Source of the DNA: Hofstenia miamia
Lineage: Eukaryota > Xenacoelomorpha > Acoela
Reading direction: 5' to 3'
Assembly: GCA_004352715.1 (NCBI GenBank)
Contig: SCFE01000050.1
Coordinates: 624,814 to 677,552 of the forward strand
Length of the DNA stretch: 52,739 nt
Below are positions 1-12,157 of this stretch, in pieces. The translations under genes were made by a program, and so were the position numbers. Below the pieces are notes generated by a model. It saw only the letters and a list, made by a program, of their open reading frames with translations. It made no database searches and had not been told where the DNA came from. Positions within the stretch are counted from its first letter, which is position 1. Each line of letters begins with the position of its first letter.

Positions 1-165
1 CTAAAATCGTTCGTGTAGCATCCCCTTCCCAACTTTTGTCTAAAACTAATTAAATGACTAAAGTTGTTCGTGTAGCATACCAAATCAACAACAAAAGTTA
101 GCGACAAAAGTTGTTCGTTCGGACGACAAAAATCGGCGACAAAAATTGTTCGTGTAGCATGGGCT
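1..165. repeat. Interspersed short repeats of a 16-bp unit
   Basis: The unit GTTGTTCGTGTAGCAT or a close variant occurs around 8, 64, 110 and 145, with CGACAAAA motifs between. This looks like the subterminal repeat array of a DNA transposon cut off by the window edge. No partner end was found. Confidence 0.4.
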
Positions 166-180
166 TTATAAACAAGGATC

Positions 181-937
181 GTATTCTTTTGAAAGATGTA
201 ATCGTTCAATGCAATTGCCCGAATGTTTTACAGTAACAGTTTCATCATCAGTTTAACACCTACTTTGTAATGAAGCATATAATATTAAGAAGCCGCTTAA
301 AAACTTGTTGATTTCTTGTTACGTTAAGATTATATTGCTTTCAGGTGTAATGTACTTGTATCGACGCCTATTTTTATTCCTTCATTTGCAAATGCATTCA
401 AAGATTATTTCATGTATAATGTAAATCCTTGTGTATAAGTCGTCACCATGTATAAACCGCACTCAAAATATTGAAGGTTGTTTTTTGAGTTACAGGTATG
501 CAGCCTGTATGTCGCATTTGCCATGCCGCCCCGAATTGGTAATCCTTGTCATTTAACAAAATTAATTTAACCAAATCATCCAACACAAATTGTAACACAT
601 GTAATCGAGAAGGGCAAAATTGAAAGCTGTGTATTTCCTTGTATCTTATTGTTGAATAAATTATTTTGGTATTCCAAAAGATACCTTAACCCCGAACGTA
701 GTGAGAAGTTTACAGATATAATTTTTAGGCTGGGTGTATAAGCCACACCCCAAACTTTTAATGAAAATTTTAGGTTTTATTCTCATGATGAGTTACGGTA
801 AATTTGATTGTAAAAATTTATACATTTTATTTCACTAACGATTATCTTTAACAACTTCCCGGCAGAAATTTTATAGTACGTTCATATCCCTTCCCACTTT
901 TTTAATAAAATTTGCAAAATTTTAAAACTGCGTTTTT
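181..937. other. AT-rich non-coding stretch
   Basis: No exon, RNA gene or transposase remnant seen. It may be flank of the piggyBac relic that follows. Confidence 0.4.
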
Positions 938-1690
938 CTATAAAATATTTACACAATAACATTCAATTGTTTCGTTTTTTTGTGCTTTAATTGAAAAAAT
1001 TATAAAATACACGAAGTCCTTGAAACAAGGAAATACGCATAAGGGAATCTTACATTTATCACATTGAAATTTGGTTTCCCTTCTTTTGCCATTCTTCAGA
1101 CAAACAGTAAATCTTTTGTAGAAAACTGCTTGTCCATCAGAAAATGGGTTGTATTCAGGGAAATACCCACCTTTTCCTGTTAAGCAATCGGGAGTGAGCA
1201 CTGATCTAGGACGGGTAAGATCGACTTTGATTTGTGACAAAGTTATTCTCTGTTTATTTTTATGCAGCCTTTTGAAAATTAAGAATGCATTTACTACTAC
1301 AATATCCACCAAATAGAAAATATTTTTTGTACCATTTACTGCCTTTGCTTAGACCTACATGTTGCTGAGAGTCAATCTGGTCGATCCATGATTATAAGCA
1401 ACAACACAAGCAGGCTTAAATATTGCATTGCCTTGTCTACTTTCTTTCCAGTATCAAGCATTTCCAAATTGTGTTTTGTGGACAATATTTAAAAGCTATT
1501 GGGTTGAAGATTAGATAATTTCCAATCCCAGACTACATCTGCACCTTGCCTAACTACATGTATCTGTGCTAGGCATTTTGAATTAGGCCCTCTTCTATCT
1601 GTGTAACTACCATTTTCATCAAACTGAAACTTTTCATCATTAACATCAGAGCTTAGTAGCAATTGCAGACAAGCAATTAGAAAAACATTA
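938..1690 (-). mobile_element. Decayed piggyBac-type transposase, C-terminal part
   Basis: The minus-strand frame from 1312 down to 938 has the end of a piggyBac transposase: a Val-Asp-Ile-Val-Val-Val-Asn-Ala stretch, then a cysteine-rich end with C-x2-C followed by Pro-Leu-Cys and Pro-Cys-Phe. Further upstream on the same strand, across frameshifts and stops, are pieces resembling the family: a Leu-Ser-Thr-Lys-His motif near 1485 and a Pro-Ala-Cys-Val-Val-Ala-Tyr-Asn motif near 1400. Assignment rests on motif recognition. The catalytic core is not readable, so the copy is dead. No TTAA-bounded ends were found. Confidence 0.6.
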
Positions 1691-2079
1691 AACTACACGG
1701 TTTCCTTACCAGCGGCAAAAACTTTTGCGTGATATCACGCTCTCCATAGTTATGGCAAGACAATGCAGAGCAGCATTTACCACTTTCTGGGGGGGTTAAC
1801 AATATTAATGATAATGCGATTTCAATTTCTCTATCACCGCGCGTTGTTTGAGCTATTTTAAAATTCTTATTAATTCGGCTTTTTCAGTATTAGCAAAATT
1901 CCCATTCCATTGCGGTGTAGGATGTATATTGGTAATAGCCAAGCTTGCAATTGAAGAGTTTTTTATAATATATCAAATCCAATGTTGGAAGTCTATCTTT
2001 ATAACTTGTAGTCTTTCATTTCCATCGTGAGCATCTTCTCTGAAAATGTTCTAGCTTTGGTATATCAGTTGTATTAGGA

Positions 2080-3460
2080 TACCATATAATTGATCCATAA
2101 CATATTCTTGATAGACTTAAAAATTTTGTAATTTTAATTTATTTAGATAGTGAGCATTATAGGGATAATATTTCTTTTTAATTCTAAAAACATAAGGTTA
2201 CAGTAGTTTTATCTATATGAGATGTCCTTTGACCAGCTTAAATTATTTGAAATGATAATGCAAAGATTTTTTACTGAATTAGAAGTTTGTGACTGAAAAT
2301 TTACAACTATAACGAATGATGGTATGCTGATGAATTCAGTTTTTGCATTATTGAATTTTATTTCTCCAATGATGTCTATTTCCCTATTAGAGATATTCTT
2401 AAGATCATCGGCAAATTAATACGGAAAACTAAACAAGCAGGATTCAGAAAGATCATTAATAAAAATAATTTTATAACAGTGCTATTAAGACATATCCATG
2501 TGGAATACCCTGGTTATTAGCAGGGGGTTAGATTTAACACCATTGATAGTAACAAATTGAAATCTTTCTTCAAGGTATGATCTAAATTATTTCAAAAGGC
2601 GTCCTCCAATCCCAAGTCGAGATACTATTAGTAAACGATTGTGAAGCACGGGCTGGATTGAACACCATTGCAAAGTCAAGATATAGAATATAAGCATTTT
2701 CATGATTTTCATAATTATTGTAAATAATATCTAAGAACACCAGAAGTTGTTTAGTAGAAAATCTTTTCTTAATAAATCCATGCTGTATCTTACATAATTT
2801 CAACGCACAAAAGAATAAATATAATCGAAAATTATTCTTTTATAAAGCAAAGACATTTTGGGAAAAATGCTAATTGGTTGATAGTTATCAATTAAATTAT
2901 GCTTTCGCCTCAATTTGGTTGATTATTTAGAGATTTTTATTATTGGTAAGCATGAAATTTAAATTATTTTCGCAAATGTGTGTGTTCCAAGTGATGTTTC
3001 ATCACAAATTCAATAAATGCTTTATCGAATGTATTTGGTGAATGAAATGTATCACAATTAAAGTCACCACATACAACTACAGATGACTTGTCAAACATTA
3101 TAGACTTCTTTTTGCAAAATGAATTGTAGTATTAAAAACTAACATTGAGCATTTGAAGAACACTATCAATGCTAGGGCGATTTTTACTATTCTTTGGTGG
3201 TATATATAAGCAAAGTAGAAGAATTCTAAGGCCGTCACTTCTAGTAGTATGCCACAAACAAAATCAATCTCAGACGAGAAATGAATTTTTGTGAAAAATA
3301 TAATAATTGAATTAACTATAATTAAAGAAAGAGCCTCCATGTTTTACAACAGATTATCTTGTGCAGGTTGAGGCAATTACGTAAGAAGAAGAATGGAAAT
3401 GTCAGCCTGAAGAACTAGTGTCAAGCAATGTTTCTGTTAAACAAATTTAAGGGCAATGAA
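2080..3460 (-). mobile_element. Non-LTR retrotransposon relic (endonuclease plus reverse transcriptase)
   Basis: On the minus strand, reading downwards, there is an endonuclease piece near 3110-3040 with Val-Val-Cys-Gly-Asp-Phe-Asn, then reverse transcriptase pieces: His-Gly-Phe ... Ser-Thr-Lys-Gln-Leu-Leu and Leu-Asp-Phe-Ala near 2790-2660, an Ile-Asn-Asp-Leu piece near 2465 and a Phe-Ala-Asp-Asp catalytic box near 2410. These come in the order normal for a LINE with an apurinic-type endonuclease. Many stops and frameshifts break it. Boundaries are approximate. Confidence 0.7.
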
Positions 3461-4552
3461 AAGCAGATACAAAAGATAACAGTTTCATTCTAAGTTGAAT
3501 ATCTATAATACTCTGACAATTTGATTAAAAGAGATTGTATTATGAAATTAGGTTCGTTAACTAGTCATGCAAATTTTTTTGGACCACCGTTTTTAGTCGT
3601 TTTTATCAATGCCATTTTGAATTTCAAAAAGTTTTTTTAATTTTTTTTCTGTGATGCGATCATTTAACATAATTCTGGACTTATGAATATTTTCATTTCG
3701 CTCAAATCTTTTAGTTTAAAAGAATAAGTCTTTTATTCCAGATAGGACCAACATCAATTATAATTTTCTATTAGGTTTGTATTTTCCAATCCTGAAAACA
3801 TTTTTGACAATATTGAAGTCAAACCCTAGTTGATTAAGTATTTTTGTCACATGACATGCGTGTTGTCATGATGCAGAGTGAGACTTCTATAAGTATTTTC
3901 AGAATCACCTCGGATAATAATGCATGTTAATATGCAGTTATCATTTACTTCATTTTTTAGTTTTTGAAAATTTGACAGTGTAGATTGCATTTCATCTCAG
4001 TTTGTCTAGTTTAGTAGAAGTTTCATTCCAGAAAGTGTCTACTTGTGAAAACTCTTTTGTAAGAGTAGTTTTGAATGATTTAAATAACTGACTCCTAATG
4101 TCATTGCAAATGTTTTCTAACTTAAAAATTTTTATAATTTCATTGATTGAACAATTTTTATTTGTTCTTTTACATTGTCATCAACACATTGAGAGCAAAT
4201 GGGTAGAAATGGTTTTTGTATTTTTTGATGGCTTTAATACAGTTTAAATTGAATCCCGGGTATGCTACAGTTAAACGTAAATGCGCATTACAACTGATTC
4301 AAACAAATTGATTCACTATAGCTGCTGTGACATTTGAACAAATTTTACAAATGTAATTATTAGACATAGTGAAAATTCCAACTATTATGACCATAAATAG
4401 TTGGATCAATGGTCTTCAATTTATGAATTTCAATTAAACTGAAGAATATATAGTTCATGAATTAAAAGCTGCAAATTGAAAATTCAACTTACATTTCCCG
4501 CCAGTGGAAAAATAGTATAATATAATAATTATAGTCACGCGTCAAAGGAACT
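3461..4552. other. AT-rich non-coding stretch
   Basis: No gene or recognisable transposon end seen. Part may be 5' sequence of the preceding non-LTR relic. Confidence 0.35.
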
Positions 4553-4560
4553 ATAATTAT

Positions 4561-6238
4561 CAGGGACCGTAAAAATAGGTGAAATAAATTGTCAAATCGG
4601 TGAAAAAATGGGTGATTAAAATCTAGAAATAGGTGAAAAAATAGATAAAAACAATTTTATTTTAATGCCATTATAGCAATCGCAAAAATATTAATTTTTG
4701 CAGGGTTTCTTCTCCAATGTATGCCGCGCTCAAGTTTTTGGCTTTCACCATCGAAAATAATCGCTCCACCTCACAAGATATCAACGCTTCATACAAGAAT
4801 ATACAAGAATGATGCCATGTTCTGCTTTAAAAAGTCAAGGCCAGGATTCTTATATAAAACTTAAAATTTTCTTCAGCAGCGGTCCCAGAGATTGCCTCTT
4901 GAAATTAATCCACAAGACGAAACTGCTCGGCTAGAGTCAAACCTTGACCCTGCAAAGATCTCCCTGCGCAAAATTATTGTTCAAGGGACTTTTCAACTCT
5001 AATGTTATAATGCCATCATTCTCCTGACTATTAAGCCACTCAAAAATTGTGTCCCAATTTTTTGCTATGTATATTTCACACGAAATCCAGGTTCCCCAAC
5101 GCGTCACAACTGGCCAGTTTGGTAGAATAACGGGAAATGTTGATCGTCTATTGGCACTCTTTGTGAGGCTGGCCTTCAATTTGGCAATACAATTATTGGC
5201 ATGTGGGCTTGAACTTCGCACATTCGCGAATGCTAAATGCATTGCGTGGCCTACACAAGTAACGTGCTGCAGACTGTTGAATGCTGCCTAAAATAGATAA
5301 AATAACAACACTAATTTAAGAATTGTAAAAAAAAGTTAAAAATAATTTTTTCAAAGTAAGGTTACAAGCAGAAAGCACCTTCATAGATCTACCGGCTTTC
5401 AGACAGTAGGCAGCGCCATCGGTTACGAAGAGTTTAAATTTAGGCTCATTAAGAGGTTTGATATAATTTCTGGGTAACAAATTGTGTTACGCTATCGCCG
5501 TTTGCCTTATGCAGAATTGCCAAACTGAGCAAAAATTTATACTCCCAACTAGTAACGCCACAATATTTTCCTGTCGCTTGTTTTTGGTCTCATCAAAGAT
5601 CACAAAGATTTTCATTTTGTAGATGGCGCACCGTACTTTGTTCCTCAGCTGCAACAACGACATTGACATATTTGTTGCGCAGCGATGCTTCAGAGGGCAA
5701 CGCATAACCAACTGCTTGTTCAAGGAATGCTTTGAAATTGTATTTTGCTACCGCAGAAAACGGAACACCAGCTTTAGTGAGGAGCTACAAGGCCCATCGC
5801 TCCGCCCGAGTATCAGTGGAAAAGGAAAGATTGCTTTGCAATTTCTGTTCATTCAAGGAAACATTTTTCAAATGACCGCTTGTCTTCAGATGCTGCTCTA
5901 CGTGCGGTTTTTGTAGATGGAAAACAACACAACAGCTTAATTTACACATAAATGCAATCTTAAGATTTCCATCAATGCCAAGTACTTTCGTAACCTTTTT
6001 TGTTCATCTTTAACCGCCGGCATCATAACAATATGAATCAAAATCTGAAAAATCTTGGTGTACACTGTTATTAAAGCAAAAAAAACTATTTCTGAGAAAT
6101 TAGAAATAAACTATTTCTAAGAAAAGCGCAAGATTTCCTGCAATACACGTATTTCCAAAAAATAATACTTATACTGGTCAATTGGCAAAATAGGTGAAAT
6201 AGGTGGTTTTAGGTTAATACCTATTTTTACGGTCCCTG
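4561..6238 (-). mobile_element. hAT-type DNA transposon, 1.68 kb, degenerate
   Basis: Terminal inverted repeats begin CAGGGACCGTAAAAATAGGT at 4561 and the reverse complement ends at 6238. Flanking 8-mers ATAATTAT (4553-4560) and CTAATTAT (6239-6246) match at 7 of 8, as expected for the 8-bp hAT target duplication. Minus-strand frames inside hold an N-terminal part with a Phe-Asp-Glu-Thr stretch near 5600 and a Pro-Val-Val-Thr-Arg-Trp-Gly-Thr-Trp motif near 5100, both of the sort seen in hAT transposases. Stops break the frame and the C-terminal dimerisation part is missing, so this copy cannot encode a full transposase. Confidence 0.72.
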
Positions 6239-6246
6239 CTAATTAT

Positions 6247-7929
6247 GTTCTACACATAAATTCATTTACTTCTAGGGGTAAAATCTTGATACAATTTGAC
6301 TATTTTATTGTAATAAGTACTCCACATCTGATATCACTGGTACAATAATTAGGAACATAATATTTAGAAATAGGAAGAGGCTCTGCATTCAATACTATAT
6401 ATGCCTTGTAGAAATTTTAGCTATAAATATATAGGTAGGTTATATGAAAATATTTCAATAATTTTTTTTGGAAAACCATATTATATGGAAATATCGAAAA
6501 TTAAAATCTGGAATATATAATATCGCTATGTACGTACAAAATGCTCAAAAAGCGTGCATATCGACATATCAAACGAACATAGCAATATACGAAAAAACAT
6601 GAATAGAAATTGCACAAAAAATTGCTGTATGATGTTTGGTGATTGTGAATCGCTTTATTTATTAAAATTTGTTCTATATTTGTGCAATATACTCTAAGTT
6701 TGCCAACTTCCGGCTAAATTATTCATTGTTGAGTAATTATAGATGCTGCCGTTTTCAATAAAATTTATCTTTGTTCTAAAACTGTTTCAAATAGTAGTCT
6801 GTACATCCATTGTCACAACTGCATGTGTGATTATCATATTATCATTATACACATATATATATATATATATAGTGTCAAACGCTTTCAATCCCTACTCACT
6901 TATATATGCTCAAACCATAAAGTCGTCAATAATGGTTAATTGCTGCCCAAACTCTACCAGCGTTACATCAAAGCTGTGTGTGATGGCTTTTTAGTTGAAG
7001 TAAATTATGCTGACGCCCTTTGTCTGGTATTGTGTTTCCATCACTGAGGTGTCTTCATATTTATATTTATATATGTGTGTATAGTATATATAACCATTGG
7101 TTTTCGATCAAATTGGTAAAATGACCGTTATTCGATATATTACGCTAAGCGATTAAATATGCATTTGAATACCTCTGTAAAAATAGTTTTGGATTGAAAA
7201 TTCCTAAAAAAAATTATAGCCCTTGTTACATCATCACTGGAAATTTAGTCTGTTTATTCTTATTTGACTTAATTTTTGGTAATCAATGTTGAACTTGCAG
7301 AGACATTTACTATCAATTCACAGTTTTTGGAACGGTGTTGTTGTCTTTGACAATGATGAGAAATAATGCTTGCATCGCAAGCCATGTTAGTACATCATGC
7401 TGGCATTTGACGAGGGAGCAAACTTCAAGTACCAAAACTTTACTGTTTCGATCATGTTTGCTTCCATCATTTCTTGTTATATTTCATCTCTTGCATGGGT
7501 TTTACGACTCTCGAAATTGTTCCTTGCTTAAATCCAGCACTTGTATGGCACTGATCCTTTTTGGGCTTTGTTTAATGAAGCAGGATAATAAACTAAGTGT
7601 GTTCTACAGTGCACAATGCTTGACTTCAAGTATCGTTTAATGTTCATCATAAATTGTGGCTGCTCAATCAGAGTGAGAAGAAGCTGTTGCTACTTGCCAA
7701 AACTGCTTTAAACTTGTCATTGCCCCTGTCAAATGTTTTCTTGATATTATCTTTTGTTGCTATATCGTTTTCTATTTTTTCTGGAACATCTATTTATGCT
7801 TGTTATTGGAAGTCCTCGTGTTGCAGCAATGAAAGTGCAACAAACAAGTAAGGCAAAGTTTCTTTGCAATTACATATACATCGAGTTTCTATTTTTCTCT
7901 TCTTCATTGTTTTCTTTTTACATTCATAT
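6247..7929. other. AT-rich stretch upstream of the exon array
   Basis: No module exon found. A TA microsatellite lies at 6853-6870. A hydrophobic open frame starts at 6743 and could mimic a signal peptide, but I could not support it as an exon. The 5' part of the array gene may lie here or outside the window. Confidence 0.35.
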
Positions 7930-8110
7930 TTTTTTTTCAATTGTACCTGCTTCATGCTCTTCATGCTTCTTAATGTGATTGTTTAAAAGGAAATATTCAC
8001 ACTGCCTACAAAATGAACAAACATCAATTGCCGGTAATCTATGCTCAGGCTTTTTTCGACTAAGCCATTAGTCTCTTTCGACTGTTGCAAATCCTCTGTA
8101 AGTTATTAAA
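7930..8110 (-). pseudogene. Zinc-finger-like coding remnant
   Basis: The minus strand reads Cys-Ser-Phe-Cys, ten residues, then His-Ile-Lys-Lys-His near 8020-7965, preceded by an Arg-Gly-Phe-Ala-Thr-Val-Glu-Arg-Asp stretch near 8100-8070 with one stop between. This is compatible with a transposase zinc finger, but the remainder of the protein is not readable. Confidence 0.3.
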
Positions 8111-8316
8111 TTAAACGTTAATTTTGGAAACACCGGTCATGCTTATTCAATGAGTGTTAGAATAAACTTGCTAAATAATACCGTATACTACATTTCTAGA
8201 TTTTAATTAAGGAATCTTGTAAATTCCATCATAATGATCTCGTTCTTTTGAAATCGTACTCTTAATGTTCTACTATGTTTCACTTTAGAGAAATTAATGT
8301 TATTTTTTTGGTTTAG

Positions 8317-8433
8317 ACAGTTGATGCTGGCAAAAATTGTGTTGAGTACAAGAATGCTGCTGAGAAAATGGAAGATCCTTTTGTTAAAAATTCACTCATG
8401 CAGAATTACCGCAACTGTCTGTTGAAAGAAAAG
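8317..8433 (+). CDS. Module exon 1 (internal exon)
   Basis: 39 codons between acceptor GTTTAG and donor GTATAC. Key residues: Cys8, Tyr11, Lys12, then an Ala-Ala-Glu (14-16), a Leu-Met-Gln (27-29), Tyr31, Cys34, Leu35, and a Lys-Glu-Lys end. There are 25 residues between the cysteines, as in exons 2-8. It is three residues shorter at the front than exons 2-6. It is the first recognisable module; similar exons were looked for upstream and not seen. The frame is set by its match to the other modules. Function unknown. Confidence 0.78.
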
Positions 8434-8639
8434 GTATACTGTATATGAATGCACGTGTCCTTTTCTGTTAGAAAAGAAATTTTGGAGTAACATTGCAAAC
8501 AAGGTTGAGTTATTGAATTTTAAGAAAAAAACTTGTTTGGCGGCACTAACTGAGGGTTTTTGTCGTGTTAAATCTAATCTACACTGTCATTTATAAGTTT
8601 TTAAGGAATTATTGTCTAAGAATTCATAAACATTTCCTT

Positions 8640-9330
8640 TTAATTTTTGGGACTACCTAACTTTGGCTTTATCCCTAGTAGATTTTTGCGAAATTCAAGC
8701 AAACAAGGTGATATAAAGCCTTTCTCCGCAAATCTTTTATGAATAAGCATGTCAGGGTTACGAATAGGAACCTCCAAAATTTCAACATTCAATTGATATT
8801 CTTTAATTTTTAAAACAGTTATTCTTTCCACTTTGATTGTAATACATGTAACTAGAATGCTAGAATCTTCTTGACTTTATTGTAACAAACTTTTATGCGT
8901 ATTATTTTTTTGCGAGGCAATATACTCAAACTTTTCAAATGTAAAAGGTTGTTTCTCCAAAACATTGTCTCAAAGTTTTTTCAAGTATAAGAAATCCATG
9001 GCGAGATGTGCTCAGTATAATTTACAAGTGTGACTTAACATCAGCCAACGAAGTTTTCTCATCTAACTTCAACGGTTCTCCATCAAATATTGTAGTAATT
9101 GTAGAAGTTTCTTTGAAGTTTTATGTCCTTGATATTTCCAATTTACATATTGCATGCATCAGAATATTTCTTTTGCTGCGTTGCTTGTTTTCATTGAAGA
9201 ACATCTTTCAAGCCCATTTCTCTGTCCGGTTTGGTTCTTACCACATACATTTTTGTTTTCATAATGCTTTTCAAGTTGTCATTTTTTTCATTTTCGGTTA
9301 TTCTTCGTGGAATATCAATTGCTGTATACG
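8640..9330 (-). pseudogene. Antisense decayed coding sequence inside intron 1
   Basis: Minus-strand frames at 9325-9190, 9108-9029 and 8831-8640 have protein-like composition (rich in Lys, Glu, Asp, Val) in contrast to the hydrophobic plus-strand frame over the same bases. Related antisense pieces occur in the introns before exons 3 and 4 (about 12790-12960 and 14690-14836). The segments are interrupted. I cannot name the protein; it may be a processed pseudogene or transposon piece that was copied along with the exon unit. Confidence 0.35.
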
Positions 9331-9533
9331 GATTTCTTTTGAAAATAGGGATTATTTTAAATTCACCCTGTTCTTAGCCATCTGCAATAAAACGAGCTAT
9401 GGATATTGGTTTTTCAAAACATCATTTATTACGGAGCTTCTTTCGATTATTTCTTATGATTGATTTAGGCCTTTTATTTTTTCTTTTTGATAATCCCATT
9501 CCACACTTTAATTGCTTTTATTTAACAATTTAG

Positions 9534-9659
9534 AGTAAAGACTTAACTGCGGATGGGACAAAATGTATCGACTATAAAATCGCTGCCGATAAGCAAACTG
9601 ACCAAATCAGTAAAGATGGTCTAATGCAAACCTATCGCAGTTGTCTTTTGAGCGACAAG
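9534..9659 (+). CDS. Module exon 2 (internal exon)
   Basis: 42 codons between acceptor ATTTAG and donor GTAGGC. Key residues: Cys11, Tyr14, Lys15, Ala17-Ala18, Leu30-Met31-Gln32, Tyr34, Cys37, Leu38, ending Ser-Asp-Lys. It is nearly identical at DNA level to exons 3 and 4, and the sequence in front of it is also related to the introns in front of those exons, so the whole intron-plus-exon unit was duplicated. Spacing between cysteines is 25. Confidence 0.82.
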
Positions 9660-10640
9660 GTAGGCATTATTTTTTGAAAGTTCATTTTTTGCTTCAATAC
9701 TATTGACAACCTTGTTGCTAAAAGCTAATATTTTAAGTTAATCCATTTTTTGCAACTATAGAGTTTCATAAACAATGCTAGCTATTGGACAAACACTCTT
9801 TTATTGAAAGCGCTGTTGTTTGAAACAAATTTTCTTTAAAATATGGTTTTGCCGACTTCTTTAACAATATACGATATGCTGTCTAAATGAGAAGTCTATT
9901 TTCAGTTTTCACTATTAATCAAAGTTGTATGCATAAGTATATAAAGAGTCGGTTAGATTACTAACCATATTGCTAATAACAGGAATTTTATGTTGTTAGT
10001 TTATATTCATTTTACAATGTTTCCTGTTCGGGTTATTTGTAGATTCCGTATCAGTGCTACACACACGAACATTCCTCGTGTGAGGGAACAATTATGTAAG
10101 GAATATAAGCCGAAATGACAGTGTAGCTTTGGATAAATTTAACAATATGAAACATCGTTTAACTATAGTTGGTAGTTCATTTCATTTCATTGATTTTTTG
10201 TTGTTTCTGCAGTGTTTGCAATGTTGTGAAGCATGTGTTATATTCAAACTGCTTTTCTAAAATTTTCTTTTTCGTTTCTGTCATGTTTTCTCAACCCATT
10301 TTAGCATGTGCTTCCTAAAACCTTTAACAAATTGGAATTTATTTTTTTCAAATTTAGCTTTGTCATAATTAATAAAATAACACTTCATGCTTTTTTATGG
10401 GATTAATTTCTAGAGTGCTAGTGCCAACAGCTGATACATTAAGAAATTATTGAGCAACTCCCATCCCAGTTGACATTATTTAAGCCATGTAAATAATTCT
10501 AAGCTCAAAATATAAGAAATGTTGAGACAAAATTATCACTGTTTATTTTGAATCTCAAGGAAAAATGCTACAATGTTTGTGGTTAGCTATTTTCCAGAGA
10601 ATTTGTAAATAATTTCATTGGTTGAGCTTTTTTCAGACTA
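9660..10640. other. Intron sequence between exon 2 and the Tc1 relic
   Basis: Only AT-rich intron sequence; nothing else recognised. Confidence 0.4.
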
Positions 10641-10646
10641 TTTATT

Positions 10647-11472
10647 TTGAAAATATCGAACAACAGTCTTTCTTTGCCATATATATTGACTGGTTACGTA
10701 CCTCTTGCCAACCGCGCGTTGATTATCTCCAAACATTTGGAAGGAATGAGTCAATGCAATATAGCCCGACTTGTAGAGTTACGTTTCACTTCTGAAAACA
10801 TAATTGCCCCCAAGCTAAAGCCCGGAAGACCAAAGAAGACCTCCAAAACCTCCCAATCAGCTCTTGTGTGCCTTTTAAAGCGAAATCCCAGCAAATATTA
10901 CGCCGGCTGAGGTGGGCCAAGTTGATGAGAGGCAATTCATCTGAACATTGGTCTAATGTTATATTTTCGGATGAGTCAAGATTTGAGCTATACTCATCAA
11001 AAAGAATGTTGATAAAGAGACCAACTGTGCAGAAGTTCAGATTATTGCCTCAATTTGTTCGAGGCACCATGAAGTATGGTGCGAAGTCTGTAGTGGTATG
11101 CGGTGCAATATGAAAGTGTGGCCTTCGTAAGATTGTTCACTTATTGGTACTCTCCGAAGCTCTCTATATGCTCGGATTCTCGAATAGGAACTCTTGCTCC
11201 TTACAAGTGATTCAATATATCAGCAGGATGGTGATCCATGTCATACCTCAAAAGAAATGAAAAACTTCTTCCACAATAATGGGGTTGCTATCCTTGCTGA
11301 CTGGCCTGGCCAATCTCCAGACCTAAAAATTATCGAAAATATGTGGAAAGAGGTCAAATATCGAATTGGACAGCATACTCTTCCCACTGAAGACGAACTG
11401 TGGAGCGTAAAAAAAAGAATTTTATGCAATTTCCAACAGCTTTATTGAAAGACTTTTTGCTTCAATCCCTGA
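10647..11472 (+). mobile_element. Tc1-type transposase relic, two frameshifts, cut by gap
   Basis: Three frames follow one another: 10647-10910 (helix-turn-helix part, with Gly-Arg-Pro-Lys-Lys), 10868-11113 (Phe-Ser-Asp-Glu-Ser-Arg-Phe with the first catalytic Asp) and 11194-11448 (Gln-Gln-Asp-Gly-Asp-Pro-Cys-His and Ile-Ile-Glu-Asn-Met-Trp with the second Asp and the Glu). I count 35 residues between the second Asp and the Glu, one more than the common DD34E. The 3' end is lost in the N run that starts at 11473. Confidence 0.85.
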
Positions 11473-11765
11473 NNNNNNNNNNNNNNNNNNNNNNNNNNNN
11501 NNNNNNNNNNNNNNNNNNNNNNNNNNNNNNNNNNNNNNNNNNNNNNNNNNNNNNNNNNNNNNNNNNNNNNNNNNNNNNNNNNNNNNNNNNNNNNNNNNNN
11601 NNNNNNNNNNNNNNNNNNNNNNNNNNNNNNNNNNNNNNNNNNNNNNNNNNNNNNNNNNNNNNNNNNNNNNNNNNNNNNNNNNNNNNNNNNNNNNNNNNNN
11701 NNNNNNNNNNNNNNNNNNNNNNNNNNNNNNNNNNNNNNNNNNNNNNNNNNNNNNNNNNNNNNNNN
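11473..11765. other. Assembly gap (293 N)
   Basis: Run of N between the Tc1 relic and a TA microsatellite. Confidence 0.99.
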
Positions 11766-12157
11766 TATATATATATTCAGTGGTTTAAGCAGAAATTTTA
11801 AAATTCGTGAAGAGAGAGTTCATTGACATAAATTGTTGCAGTAAGTGTAAAAAATTATTACGTCAATGCCTATATATTCAAATGACGGTTATGTATATAC
11901 CTTATCTTATCATATTTTAAAAAATATTATTTTTTTATTTTTTATTTACTAATCGCTTTGTTTTAAGTTGAAAAAGTTCAAAAAACCTCTTTCTATTGTT
12001 ATTATAATTGAATGTGCATAAAGACATTAGAAGAACCAGAAAAGAACAAAAAATATAATTTCAACTTGCTTTCATGTTGAATTTTTTTAGTGTTATCCTT
12101 ATCACATTTAATTGTCCGTACATGAGATTCGATCTCAATTATGAATGTGCGTTTTAC

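Noticed and set aside
5049-5916. Plus-strand frames inside the hAT element
   Set aside because: The minus strand over the same bases carries transposase motifs; the plus frames are shadows.
6743-6994. Hydrophobic plus-strand frame that could be a signal-peptide exon for the array gene
   Set aside because: Its only phase-0 donor (GTAGTC after 17 codons) is weak and AT-rich sequence easily gives hydrophobic frames; no support for splicing to exon 1.
7981-8040. Tyr-Ser-His-Cys-Leu string on the plus strand resembling a module end
   Set aside because: Preceded by an in-frame TGA with no module start; the minus strand gives a better zinc-finger-like reading.
9008-9463. 151-codon plus-strand frame
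   Set aside because: Very hydrophobic and Phe/Ile-rich as expected from the reverse of a Lys/Glu-rich sequence; the minus strand looks more protein-like, and the homologous copies near 12600 and 14600 do not keep the plus frame open.
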